From: Streptomyces albipurpureus
GTDB lineage: Bacteria > Actinomycetota > Actinomycetes > Streptomycetales > Streptomycetaceae
Assembly (NCBI RefSeq): GCF_023701525.1
Contig: NZ_JAMQAW010000032.1
Coordinates: 84,323-148,322 of the forward strand
DNA length: 64,000 bases
Reading direction: 5' to 3'
The position numbers and the translations under genes were made by a program. The notes below the pieces were generated by a model. It had not been told where the DNA came from, made no database searches, and saw nothing but the letters and a program-made list of their open reading frames with translations. Of this stretch, positions 52,607 to 61,924 are shown piece after piece (position 1 is the stretch's first letter; each line of letters starts with the position of its first letter).

Positions 52607-52634
52607 GACCCGAATCGCCGTCGGCATTCGGGTC
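52607..52634 (+). terminator. Terminator before the major tail gene
   Basis: GACCCGAAT (52607-52615) pairs exactly with ATTCGGGTC (52626-52634), then TTT. It may set the dosage of tail tube versus connector genes. Confidence 0.8.
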
Positions 52635-52656
52635 TTTCGCATGCCCTGGAGGGCTG

Positions 52657-53247
52657 ATGGCGGATACCCGTAATGCCGATCTCACGTTCGGCGCAACCGA
52701 CTACCTCGTCTATGTGGCGGCCGTTAACACCGTTATGCCTACAGCCTTCGCTGACCCTGCGACTCCGTGGGTCAATGCAGGCTGGATCACCACTGAGGGT
52801 GGACTCTTCAAGATTGAGGAAGAGCAGCAGGACGTAGAAGCAGCAGGATCTTTGGACCCGATCCGGACTCTGACGACTAAGTCGACTAAGTCCGCTCAGG
52901 TGACCTTCCTCGAAGGTCTCAATCCCCTGGTACGGGCTCTCTACGACAACGTGCCGATCGATTCTCTAGAACCGACCACGGACGTCGCTACCTACGACCT
53001 CCCGGATAAGCCGGCCGATCTTCGGTACGCATTCATCTTCGACACCATGGACAGCGCCAAGCGTATGCGCCTGTACATGCCTAACGGCAAGGTGACCGAA
53101 CGAGGCGACGAACAGCCGCAAACCACCGACGTGATGCCGCTCCAGATGACCTTCAAGTTCTACAAGGGCGCCAGCAATGCGGCAGCTGTCAAGCGCTCCC
53201 TGAAGTATGGCGGCGTTGACGTGTCGGCGTTCTTCCCGACGCCGTAA
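52657..53247 (+). CDS. Major tail (tube) protein
   Basis: 196 residues. NADLTFGATDYLVYVAAVNT, VNAGWITTEGGLFKIEEEQ and KSTKSAQVTFLEGLNPLVRA belong to the major tail protein family of Streptomyces siphoviruses. A terminator follows, as expected for a gene needed in high amounts. Confidence 0.88.
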   Translation: MADTRNADLTFGATDYLVYVAAVNTVMPTAFADPATPWVNAGWITTEGGLFKIEEEQQDVEAAGSLDPIRTLTTKSTKSAQVTFLEGLNPLVRALYDNVPIDSLEPTTDVATYDLPDKPADLRYAFIFDTMDSAKRMRLYMPNGKVTERGDEQPQTTDVMPLQMTFKFYKGASNAAAVKRSLKYGGVDVSAFFPTP

Positions 53248-53255
53248 CCCAAACC

Positions 53256-53296
53256 AGCAGAGCCCTGTACCGCGCGGGTCCGGGGCTCTGCTTTCT
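53256..53296 (+). terminator. Terminator after the major tail gene
   Basis: AGCAGAGCCC (53256-53265) and GGGCTCTGCT (53283-53292) are perfect 10-bp arms, followed by TTCTC. It reduces read-through into the chaperone genes. Confidence 0.88.
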
Positions 53297-53337
53297 CATG
53301 CTTTTGACCCGCGCATTCTGACTTAGGAGACCCGCGC

Positions 53338-53658
53338 ATGTCTGAAATCACTTCCGCTGAGGCACAGGAGATCGAGGCCACCGATGGCTACGGTGTCGCT
53401 GAGCTGAATGGCATCTCACTCCGCATCAAGAGCGTTTCCCACTGGCGCCCCTCGTACATGCGAGCCCTCCGCCAGGGCGACTACGACGGGTGGGCTGCTG
53501 GCGTCCTTCACGAAGATGACGTGCAGCTTTTCATCGACGAGGATGCGACCTTCGACGAGATCAACGCGTTCACCACTGCCGCTATGGAGGCTGTGGGAGA
53601 GACCCCGGGAAAGTCTGGAGCACGTTCGCGGTCCTCACGGAGCACGCGGAAGCGCTAG
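53338..53658 (+). CDS. Tail assembly chaperone, short form (G-like)
   Basis: 106 residues. SVSHWRPSYMRALRQGDYDG and LHEDDVQLFIDEDATFDEIN are characteristic of the first tail-assembly chaperone of actinophages. The zero-frame C-terminal residues (SGARSRSSRSTRKR) are low complexity. A slippery GGGAAAG near the end leads to the longer fusion. It binds the tape measure during tail assembly. Confidence 0.88.
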   Translation: MSEITSAEAQEIEATDGYGVAELNGISLRIKSVSHWRPSYMRALRQGDYDGWAAGVLHEDDVQLFIDEDATFDEINAFTTAAMEAVGETPGKSGARSRSSRSTRKR

Positions 53659-54062
53659 AAGGTGATCTCGCTTTCTATTGCGACGGCTTGGATCTTCTCG
53701 ACGTCTATCGAGGAAAGCTCTCGCTTCGGAAGTTGAGGGTCCTTATCGAACGCCTTCCGCCTGAGTCGACGACGAAGACAGCGATCTGGAATTCCATCGA
53801 TCCCGCCGACCTAGAAAAGGCCAAGACCAATCGCCGGCCAGGTCATGGTCCATGGAGCGCCGCTGAGATTCTCCTCGCTGGCATCAAGGATGAGATCTTC
53901 CTCAGCCGTGGCGTCGCAATCGCGGCTGCTGGTGGAAAGCCCCCGCCGTTCCATCCGACTCCGCGACCCGGAGTTGCCCCCACGTCGACCGGTGGCCCGC
54001 GAAAGTCGCTGAGCGATGAGCAGCGCCGCGCGCTAGACCCGCGGCTGAGGAATCAGACGTAG
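53338..54062 (+). CDS. Tail assembly chaperone, -1 frameshift fusion (GT-like)
   Basis: At 53607-53613 the sequence is GGGAAAG, in frame as G GGA AAG, a canonical -1 heptamer. Slipping joins codon 92 to a frame reading VWSTFAVLTEHAEALEGDLA, FYCDGLDLLDVYRGKLSLRK and LRVLIERLPPESTTKTAIW. The product has about 241 residues. A separate TTG at 53688 is not needed. Such G/GT expression is conserved across siphoviruses and sets the ratio of chaperones. Confidence 0.9.
53607..53613 (+). promoter_or_regulatory. Programmed -1 frameshift site GGGAAAG
   Basis: In the frame of the short chaperone it reads G GGA AAG, following the X XXY YYZ rule. The alternative frame has tail-chaperone sequence directly after it. 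Confidence 0.9.
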
Positions 54063-54069
54063 GAGAACC

Positions 54070-57000
54070 ATGACTACTCCGCCCATTGTCGGCAATGCGG
54101 CCGTCGACGTCGTACCCATCATTCCGAATTTTCACACCAAGCTCAAAGGCCTCGTGCTGCCTATCGCCGATAAGGTGGGTAAGGAGGCAGGGAAGCGTAT
54201 GGGGCAGGCGATTTCGAACAACATCGTGATCGCCATTCCCAATGCCATAACCCAGGGTGGTCGGGCGGGAGTTCAGGCTGCTGGCCGGCAGGGTGACAAC
54301 GCGGGTGGTGCGTTTGCTCGCTCCCTGCGGACCAAACTGACGGCCGCATTCCGGGCTATGCCTAAGCTGGATATTCGACTTGGGGATACAGGTGTAGACG
54401 CTGAGCTGGCCCGAATCCGGGCACGCATGGAAACGCTGTCAAACAAGACCATTGGTGTGGATGTTTCTGTCGCAGCCGCTGAGGCTGAGATAGCCCGTCT
54501 GGAGGCGCAACTCCAGGAGCTTGGCGCCCAACATCCGAGCGTCGCGGTACGGGCGGACACGGCGACTGCCCGCGCGGCGTTGGCGGAGATTCGGGCGGAG
54601 ATCGCGTCAATCCCGGGCCGGCGTGAAGTCGGAATCGAGGTGGACGGCGCATTCGGCGCGAAGCTCCGCGCGGTGGTTGCTGCGGCTCAGGCGTCGCTAC
54701 CTGAGGTCAACGTCGACGCCGATACGTCGCCCGCGATGGCGGAAATGCAGCAGCTCCGCGCCCGTCTGGCGGCTCTGGCGGATGTGCGTGTTGGTATCGA
54801 TATCGACGCGGGTGCAGCACTCGCGGAGGTCACGGCTATCCAGGCACGCCTTGGGGCGCTGAGTGTTCAGCGCACCGACATCGACGTCAGGGTAGACACT
54901 GGCAAGGCCGCTGCTGAGCTGGCGGCGCTTAAGGCCATGGCGGATGACAACAAGGTTTTCCGTATCACGGCTTTTGCAGACACGTCGCGTGCCGGTAACG
55001 CGATCATGCACCTAGGCCTCCAGATCGGCATCCTCACCGCCATCCCCCTGGCCCCGATCCTGACGGCCGGTATTGGCGCACTGACGTCCATGCTGGTCAC
55101 GGCGGGTGCGGGTGTCGGCGCTTTCGCTCTGGCGGCCATCCCTGCTGTCAAGGGCGTCACCGAGGTCATCAAGGCTAAGAAGGCGGCTGAGGATGACGCT
55201 GCCAGCGCGACGTCTCGGGCGGCTGCCGCAACACAACAGGCAGCCTCACAGGCCCTTCAGATGGCGGGTGCCCAGCAGGCTCTGGAGTCGGCTCACCGCA
55301 ACGCGGCCCGCAGCATCGCTCAGGCCAACCGCCAGGTAGCGGACGCGGAACGTGCCGTTGCCGACGCATCCCAGCGGGCCGCGGACCAACGACGGCAGGC
55401 TGCCGAGTCGGTGAAGCGAGCCGAAGAGGGCCTTGCCGACGCCAAGCATGCGGCACAACGTGCCGAAATGGACCTCACACAGGCGCGAGAGTCGGCAACC
55501 CAGCAGCTCCGTGACCTGAATCGTCAGATCGAGGGCGGCGCGCTTGACCAACGGTCGGCGGCGCTCCGTGTAACAGAGGCCCAGCTTCGTCTTCAAGAAG
55601 TCATGAAGGATCCGAAGGCTAGTGATCTGCAACGAGAGCAAGCCAAGCTAGCCCTCGACCAGGCAATGCTGTCATCGAAACAGCAACGTCAGGACTATCA
55701 GGAACTCCAGAAGGAAGCCCGTCGTCAGGCCAAGGCCGGCGTTGAGGGTTCTGATGCGGTGAAGTCCGCGACGGAGCGTCTCTCGGATGCTCAGCGCGAC
55801 GTTGTGGAACGTGCCGAAGCTGTCGCCGACGCACAACAAGCATCGGCCCGTGCACAGGTGGATGCGGCTCAGTCTGTCGCGGACGCACAACGTCGTGTAG
55901 CGGACGCCGTACAGAACGCTGCTGAAGCTCAGGTGTCTGCCGCTGAGTCTGTGGAGTCCGCGGAACGTGGCGTTGCGTCAGCTCGTCTGTCTGGCGCGTC
56001 CGCGACGTCGACTGCTCTCTCCAAGTCGGAGGAATTCCGCAAGGAACTGGCGAAGCTGTCGCCGGAGCAGCGTGCCCTATACGACTCGATCGAGGGTCCG
56101 AAGGGTATCAAGTCGGCTTTCGAGTCGTGGCAGAAGTCGTTGCAGCCTCACACCCTCCCGCTCTTTACCCGCGGAGTGAACTCCGCTAAAGGCGCTTTGC
56201 CAGGACTGGGAACACTGGTGATTGAGGCGTCCAAAGGTATTACGACGCTGTATGACAAGGCGTCGGCGCAGATGAAGACGCCGTTCTGGGTATCCTTCAA
56301 GGCTGACCTGAAGGAGAGTGTTCAGCCGGCCGTCGAAGGCTTCGGTGTCGCATTTGGCAACATCATCAAAGGTATTGCCGGAATCATCGACGCCTTCCTT
56401 CCACACATGGATGGGATCGGTAAGAAGTCCGATTCCATCACCGGCAAGTTCGCCAAGTGGGGGACTAGTCTCAAGGGCTCGCCCAAGTTCGAGAAGTTCT
56501 TGGCGTACGTCAATGAGATGTCACCTAAGGTTTCGAATTTCCTGGGTGAGATTCTGGATGCGACGGTGCAAGTCGGAAAATCACTCTCGCCCCTAGCCGA
56601 AAAGATGTTTGAGGTAGTCGGCCCTATCTTCGATGCGATCTCATGGATTGCAACTGAGCATCCTGAGGTGGTGCAGGCGCTTTGGGGGATGTACTTTGCC
56701 CAGAAGGCGATCGGTCTCGGAATGGCCGCCTTCGCGGCAGCCATGTTCATCTACAAGATTGCCATGGCCGGTGCGACATTGGTGACGAGCGGCTTCACTT
56801 TCGCCATCTATGCCTCAGGTATCGGACCTGTGATTCTGGCGATTGTCGCGGCTATCGCGCTTCTGGTGCTCGGCGTCATATGGCTGTACAAGAACGTCGA
56901 ATGGTTCCGCAAAGCGGTCGACGGAACATGGGACGGAATAAAGAAGGGTGCCTCATTTGTTTGGGAGCGCGTCCTTAAGCCCGCATTCGATGACATCGTA

Positions 57001-59526
57001 ACCGGCACCAAGAAGGCGGGGGATGGTGCTATATGGCTTTGGGAGAAAGCCATCAAGCCATCTTGGGAGGGAATCAAGACGGGCACTGCGGCCGTCGGTG
57101 ACGCCGCGATGTGGCTGTGGGAACGCGCCATCAAGCCGGCTTGGGACGGCATCTGGTGGGCTATCCAAAAAGTCGGCGACATCGTTATGTGGCTCTGGAA
57201 CGAGATAATTTCTCCTACCTTCGGTCACTTGAAGAAGGCCGTCCAGACCCTGGTCACGGCGTTCCTAACCGCATTCCTCCTTCCAACCTATCTCGCGTTC
57301 AAGCACCTTGGCGGCGTCGTATCGTGGGTTTGGGAGACGCTACTCAAGCCGGTATTCGACGGCATAGCGGGCGCGGCTATATGGGTGTGGGAGGAGGCCC
57401 TCAAGCCGGGCTGGGACGGCTTCATGGCGCTGCTGACCGTCGTGGGCATTGCAGCATCAACGTTCTGGAATGAAGTCCTTTCTCCCATCTTCACGTCGAT
57501 CGCTGACGGCGCCATTTGGTTGTGGGAGAACGCTCTCAAGCCGGGGTGGGAAAATTTCAAACTCGCCATGTACCTCGTTGGCGCTGCCGCTTCATGGTTG
57601 TGGAACGAGGCTCTGTCTCCCGTATTCACATACATTGGCGATAAGGCCAAGTGGGTGTGGGAAGAGATGATCAAGCCAGCGTGGGACAACTTCGAGTCTG
57701 CGCTGGACACCGTCGGCGACGCAGCCATGTGGCTTTGGGAAGAAGGCATTAAACCGTCGTTCGAGTGGATCGGCGACAAGGCAACCTGGCTGTGGGATGA
57801 AGGAATCAAGCCGGCATTTGATTCCATCAAGGACGGTTGGGATCGCCTGACCACAGCTATCAAAATTGGCAAAGGTAAGATTGGTGAGTACTGGGATGAT
57901 CTGATGGACATGGCTAAGAAGCCTATCCGCTGGATCATCAAGCACGTTTACAACGGTGGAATTGTCCCACTGTGGAATCGCATATCCGAGGTGACGGGCG
58001 CTAGCCCGATCGAAGAGATATCGCTCGCAGCGATTGATAAAGCACAACCGAAGTTTGCCCGTGGAGGCATTCTACCCGGACAGTCATCGTGGCGCGATGG
58101 TGACGATCAGTTGGTTTCGATGCGACGTGGCGAAGGTGTTTACGTCTCCGAAGCGATGCGCGATCCGTTTGAACGAGCACGCCTCTTCGCGGTCAATCAG
58201 GCTGCAATGCGCGGTCAGTCCCTCGATCAGTTCCAGAATGCTGGCTTCGCCGAAGGCGGAATCATCGGCTGGATGAAGGACAAGGCCGGCGACGTCGGAG
58301 ACTTTCTCTCCAAGGCGTCGGATTACGTCGACCCATCCAAACTCTTCAGCCCGATCGAGAACTACGCCAAAAGCAAGATGGCGTCGATGCTGACGAACCC
58401 TTGGACGCGCGAGATGGCCAAGCTGCCCGGAAAAATTCTGAACTCGTTGAAGACTTACGCGGTCGAAATGCTCGGCTTCGGCGGGGGCTACGGCGGAACT
58501 GGCACATGGGTCAAGCCCGTCGACGGCAAGTACAGCACGATGTTCGGTAAGGCCGGCTCCATGTGGTCCAGTGGACGTCACACCGGTGTCGACATCCCAG
58601 CAGCAGTGGGCGCCGCGATTCGCGCCGTTGACAGTGGCCAGGTTGCCTTCACGCGAACTGGTGGACCCTACGGAAATCACGCCCTGATCAATCACGGCAA
58701 AGGCCTGTCCAGCCTCTACGCACACATGTCGTCGACGGTCGCGAAAGCCGGCAACGCCATCAATCAGGGCGCACTCGTCGGCCGTGTTGGCGCCACAGGT
58801 AACACCACGGGCCCGCACCTCCACCTGGAGGCGAGACTCAATGGCCGGACCGTCGACCCGATGCGTTATCTGAACGGCTCTGGCGGAAGTGGTGGTAAGG
58901 GCGTTGCTCGTTGGCGCCCCCACGTGATGCAGGCTCTCAGTCTGACGGGCAACTCGCCCACGTACGCGGACATCACCCTGCGACGGATGACAAAGGAGTC
59001 CGGTGGCGATCCCAATGTCGTCAACAAGTGGGATAGCAACTGGGCAATGGGTACACCGAGCGTGGGCCTGATGCAGGTGATCCGTCCGACGTTTGAGGCG
59101 TTCGCCGGCGATCTCCGCAAAACCGGGCCCTTCAAGTACGGCGTGTCGGTCAATCCACTCGCCAACATCGTCTCCTCCATGCGCTACGCCAAGTCGGCCT
59201 ACGGTTCACTTCCGAAGGCCTACAACCGTCCAGGCGGATACGCCGCGGGTGGGTTCCCAGAACTGGGCGAGCTTGCATGGGTGGGGGAGTCCGGACCTGA
59301 ATTGGTTCGCTTCCTGCATCCCGCACAGGTGTACTCCGCGCCTGACTCAGCACAGATCGCACGCAGCATGTCGTCCATCCCAACACCCGGCGGAGGGCCG
59401 ACGACGATTCAGGCTGACGTACGGGTGTTCGTCGGGGACCGAGAGATCACCGACATCGTGCGCACTGAGATCACCACACATGACACGACCTTGGCCATGG
59501 CGCTAGAAACCGGAAGGAACCTCTGA
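54070..59526 (+). CDS. Tape measure protein with M23 and lytic transglycosylase-like domains
   Basis: 1818 residues. Regions in order: Ala-rich helical N terminus; hydrophobic segment at about 310-360; long coiled coil at about 370-690; further hydrophobic part near 910-945; a stretch at about 955-1253 with repeated units of the form AxWLWExxIKPxWxxI; M23 metallopeptidase domain with His1504 and Asp1508 (RHTGVDIPA) and HLHLE (His1583, His1585); then a transglycosylase-like domain with Glu1643 in KESGG and GLMQVIRPTF. It sets tail length and should open the wall during DNA entry. Two wall-cutting domains are more than many relatives have. Confidence 0.95.
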   Translation: MTTPPIVGNAAVDVVPIIPNFHTKLKGLVLPIADKVGKEAGKRMGQAISNNIVIAIPNAITQGGRAGVQAAGRQGDNAGGAFARSLRTKLTAAFRAMPKLDIRLGDTGVDAELARIRARMETLSNKTIGVDVSVAAAEAEIARLEAQLQELGAQHPSVAVRADTATARAALAEIRAEIASIPGRREVGIEVDGAFGAKLRAVVAAAQASLPEVNVDADTSPAMAEMQQLRARLAALADVRVGIDIDAGAALAEVTAIQARLGALSVQRTDIDVRVDTGKAAAELAALKAMADDNKVFRITAFADTSRAGNAIMHLGLQIGILTAIPLAPILTAGIGALTSMLVTAGAGVGAFALAAIPAVKGVTEVIKAKKAAEDDAASATSRAAAATQQAASQALQMAGAQQALESAHRNAARSIAQANRQVADAERAVADASQRAADQRRQAAESVKRAEEGLADAKHAAQRAEMDLTQARESATQQLRDLNRQIEGGALDQRSAALRVTEAQLRLQEVMKDPKASDLQREQAKLALDQAMLSSKQQRQDYQELQKEARRQAKAGVEGSDAVKSATERLSDAQRDVVERAEAVADAQQASARAQVDAAQSVADAQRRVADAVQNAAEAQVSAAESVESAERGVASARLSGASATSTALSKSEEFRKELAKLSPEQRALYDSIEGPKGIKSAFESWQKSLQPHTLPLFTRGVNSAKGALPGLGTLVIEASKGITTLYDKASAQMKTPFWVSFKADLKESVQPAVEGFGVAFGNIIKGIAGIIDAFLPHMDGIGKKSDSITGKFAKWGTSLKGSPKFEKFLAYVNEMSPKVSNFLGEILDATVQVGKSLSPLAEKMFEVVGPIFDAISWIATEHPEVVQALWGMYFAQKAIGLGMAAFAAAMFIYKIAMAGATLVTSGFTFAIYASGIGPVILAIVAAIALLVLGVIWLYKNVEWFRKAVDGTWDGIKKGASFVWERVLKPAFDDIVTGTKKAGDGAIWLWEKAIKPSWEGIKTGTAAVGDAAMWLWERAIKPAWDGIWWAIQKVGDIVMWLWNEIISPTFGHLKKAVQTLVTAFLTAFLLPTYLAFKHLGGVVSWVWETLLKPVFDGIAGAAIWVWEEALKPGWDGFMALLTVVGIAASTFWNEVLSPIFTSIADGAIWLWENALKPGWENFKLAMYLVGAAASWLWNEALSPVFTYIGDKAKWVWEEMIKPAWDNFESALDTVGDAAMWLWEEGIKPSFEWIGDKATWLWDEGIKPAFDSIKDGWDRLTTAIKIGKGKIGEYWDDLMDMAKKPIRWIIKHVYNGGIVPLWNRISEVTGASPIEEISLAAIDKAQPKFARGGILPGQSSWRDGDDQLVSMRRGEGVYVSEAMRDPFERARLFAVNQAAMRGQSLDQFQNAGFAEGGIIGWMKDKAGDVGDFLSKASDYVDPSKLFSPIENYAKSKMASMLTNPWTREMAKLPGKILNSLKTYAVEMLGFGGGYGGTGTWVKPVDGKYSTMFGKAGSMWSSGRHTGVDIPAAVGAAIRAVDSGQVAFTRTGGPYGNHALINHGKGLSSLYAHMSSTVAKAGNAINQGALVGRVGATGNTTGPHLHLEARLNGRTVDPMRYLNGSGGSGGKGVARWRPHVMQALSLTGNSPTYADITLRRMTKESGGDPNVVNKWDSNWAMGTPSVGLMQVIRPTFEAFAGDLRKTGPFKYGVSVNPLANIVSSMRYAKSAYGSLPKAYNRPGGYAAGGFPELGELAWVGESGPELVRFLHPAQVYSAPDSAQIARSMSSIPTPGGGPTTIQADVRVFVGDREITDIVRTEITTHDTTLAMALETGRNL
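56935..57830 (+). repeat. Trp-rich tandem repeats inside the tape measure gene
   Basis: About nine units of roughly 30 codons with the pattern (AMW/AIW)LWE-x2-IKP-x-W-x(6-8), for example GAIWLWEKAIKPSWEGI and AAMWLWERAIKPAWDGI, alternating with variants such as SWVWETLLKPVFDGI. Codons differ between units, so the repeat is old and kept at protein level. Confidence 0.85.
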
Positions 59527-59717
59527 TGTCTGACGAATCTGCGGAGCCCACGGGCGAAGGGGAGATCGTTCCCCCGATCATGCCCTATGAGCCTGAGCCT
59601 GTAGAGCCAGGCGACGACGTCGACCCACCGGGGGATGATATCGACCGTCCGCCCATGGAAGGCCCTAGCTACCCCACTCCGGGTGGGGTGCCGATCCCGG
59701 AGGAGCCCACGGGCTGA
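59526..59717 (+). CDS. Small Pro/Glu/Asp-rich protein
   Basis: 63 residues, overlapping both neighbours (TGATG at each end). Nearly all Pro, Glu, Asp and Gly (PYEPEPVEPGDDVDPPGDDI). No fold is expected. It may be a disordered tail linker. Unknown family. Confidence 0.65.
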   Translation: MSDESAEPTGEGEIVPPIMPYEPEPVEPGDDVDPPGDDIDRPPMEGPSYPTPGGVPIPEEPTG

Positions 59718-61924
59718 TGCCGATCCCCGGGAATCTGCTGTCGGCCAACGCGGAGAGCATCGAGACTGATGCCTCCGCGTGGGTCGCTGTGGTCAACGCA
59801 CACTCGCTGGCCAAAACCAACGGTGGCACTGACGGCCCGTCAAGTATGCAGTGGCGGACTACTGCCGCAGGAGACACCCAGGTCGGTCTAGTCACCAGGG
59901 TGCCCGTAACAGCCGGCGCGGAATACTGGTCATGCGCCTCAATCTTCCCGCCTGGGGCCGGCTCACAGTCGCGGGTAGAGATCCGATGGCACAACGCTGG
60001 TGGGACGCTGATCAGTACGACTCAGGGCGCCCTGATCACCGCTACGGGCGGGTGGCATCAAGTAACGGCACTGGGGACGGCCCCGGCTCTTGCAACCACG
60101 GCGAACGTAATCTTGCGGGCAACCGGGACCGGTGTGGGTCAGTACTGGTTCACGGACCGCATCTTCCTAGGACTCACACCGACGGTGCAGACCGGCAACC
60201 TGCTGAATTTCAACACTGAGACGATGGAGGTCAGTACCGCAGGCTGGTTCGCTTCGGCCAACGTGGCCCTGGGGATATCCAACTCCGCGTTCACGTGGTA
60301 TCAGTCCCTGTCGATGAAGGCCGTAGCCTCCGGCGACATGCTCACCACTAGTGCGCTCTCACAGGCGCCAACGGTCGTAGCAGACACGGAGTACGTCGCC
60401 CACACCATGGTGTCGCCCGCTGTGGCGGCCCTGACGTTCCGCATCCAAATCCATTGGCGGGATGCAGGCGGGACAGACATCAGTGTGTCGTCCGCTGATT
60501 GGACCCCGCCGAGCGGCCAGTGGACGAGAGTCTCCGTCGTAGCAGTGGCTCCGCCTGGCGCCGTGCTAGCGCGCGTTGCCTTCGCTCCGACGGCCACGGC
60601 TGCCGGTCAGGAGTGGCTCGTCGACCGCGTGGTGCTTGCACCCACGAGCGCAGTCAGCACCGCCGGAAATCTGTTGCCCTACAACGTATCGTCGATGGAA
60701 CAGGACATCTCCGGGTGGACGATCACAGCCGGTACGGCTACGCAGAGCCGTACCCAGGTGTTCAACGGCGGCTACTCCCTGCGAGCCGAAGCCGACGGCA
60801 CCGCGGATATGCAGATCAGCACCACAGTACCGGTGGCCGGCATCACCCCCGGTTTTGGGCACCAGTTCACCCCTCCCATATATAGAGGAGCGGGTGTTAC
60901 CAGGGCCTACGCGACACAACTGGAGTGGCTCAGTGCTACCGATGAGGTCCTCCGTACGAGGTGGCAGATATGGGGCGGAGTCTCTGAGGCGTGGGTCCTG
61001 GGCAGTCTCGGGGACCTGGCACCTGAGGGTGCGGTGTCTGTACGTCTGAGTGTCGTCGTCCCCGGTGCCACCGCAGGTGAGGTCTGGTATCTGGACCGCG
61101 TTCATCTCGGATTGGGTGGCCTGACCTGTCACGCAGTTGAAGCCCCCGGTGGTGGAGCCGCCCTGACTGTCCGCGGACTCACCACTGGTGGACCAACGTG
61201 GATATGGTCGCTGACTCGCGTGGTCGCTGGCGAGCAACCGCGACCGGTCCGCGGGTGGGATGGCGACCTGTCGTCGAAGCCGACGACGAGCGACACGTAC
61301 GTCATTACCGACTACGAGGCGCCGCTAGGTGTGCCCGTGAGTTGGCGTATCTGGACCCAGACACCAACGCTCACAGCTTCACTGACGTATTTGAGCGTCG
61401 AGGTCACACTCGACGCCCCGGAGCTGGCCGTGTGGCTGACGGACCCTGGCTCACCTGCACGGGCGGCTCAGGTCACGGTGGGGACGCCGATGCCTGCATG
61501 GGCGCGATCAGCACGTCAGAACACCAGCCACGTGAGGCAACGAGCGATGCCTGTTGTCATCTCTGACGTGCGCGTCGGACGTACTGGACAGCTGAGTCTT
61601 GTCACAGCTGACACATCCGAGCGGGACGCGTTGTGGTGGATCCTGGAGGCGGGGGGTCCTTTACTCCTTCGGTGGCCCCCGCGCTTCGGTGAGCGGGACA
61701 TGTATGTCTCGGTGGGTGAGGTGTCAGAGACCAGGGTCACGGACTTCGCCGAACACGCCGACCGCACCTGGACGCTTGCTCTCACAGAGATCGATCGACC
61801 TCCAGGCGGCATCACCGGCAGTGCTGACCGCACATGGCAGACCGTGAGGGACTCGGGCGCCACATGGGCTGAGGCTCTGGCCGGATCCATGACGTGGCTG
61901 GACGTCTATACCGGAGGTAGCTGA
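59717..61924 (+). CDS. Tail protein with three tandem jelly-roll (CBM-like) domains
   Basis: 735 residues. Three copies of a module of about 150 residues begin at Gly5 (GNLLSANAESIETDASAWVA), Gly160 (GNLLNFNTETMEVSTAGWFA) and Gly317 (GNLLPYNVSSMEQDISGWTI), each ending in a WFTDRIFLG-like strand (WLVDRVVLA, WYLDRVHLG). They resemble CBM4/9/22-type carbohydrate-binding jelly rolls. The last about 265 residues are the conserved tail-tip part (LWWILEAGGPLLLRWPPRFG, TWTLALTEIDRP). It probably contacts surface glycans of the host. Confidence 0.85.
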   Translation: MPIPGNLLSANAESIETDASAWVAVVNAHSLAKTNGGTDGPSSMQWRTTAAGDTQVGLVTRVPVTAGAEYWSCASIFPPGAGSQSRVEIRWHNAGGTLISTTQGALITATGGWHQVTALGTAPALATTANVILRATGTGVGQYWFTDRIFLGLTPTVQTGNLLNFNTETMEVSTAGWFASANVALGISNSAFTWYQSLSMKAVASGDMLTTSALSQAPTVVADTEYVAHTMVSPAVAALTFRIQIHWRDAGGTDISVSSADWTPPSGQWTRVSVVAVAPPGAVLARVAFAPTATAAGQEWLVDRVVLAPTSAVSTAGNLLPYNVSSMEQDISGWTITAGTATQSRTQVFNGGYSLRAEADGTADMQISTTVPVAGITPGFGHQFTPPIYRGAGVTRAYATQLEWLSATDEVLRTRWQIWGGVSEAWVLGSLGDLAPEGAVSVRLSVVVPGATAGEVWYLDRVHLGLGGLTCHAVEAPGGGAALTVRGLTTGGPTWIWSLTRVVAGEQPRPVRGWDGDLSSKPTTSDTYVITDYEAPLGVPVSWRIWTQTPTLTASLTYLSVEVTLDAPELAVWLTDPGSPARAAQVTVGTPMPAWARSARQNTSHVRQRAMPVVISDVRVGRTGQLSLVTADTSERDALWWILEAGGPLLLRWPPRFGERDMYVSVGEVSETRVTDFAEHADRTWTLALTEIDRPPGGITGSADRTWQTVRDSGATWAEALAGSMTWLDVYTGGS

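Noticed and set aside
53688..54062. Independent TTG-started gene for the second tail chaperone
   Set aside because: The frame continues upstream to the slippery GGGAAAG, and the upstream residues are conserved tail-chaperone sequence, so it is expressed by frameshift.
58084..58923. 279-codon open frame antisense to the tape measure C terminus
   Set aside because: It lies opposite to the M23 domain and has no recognisable domain.
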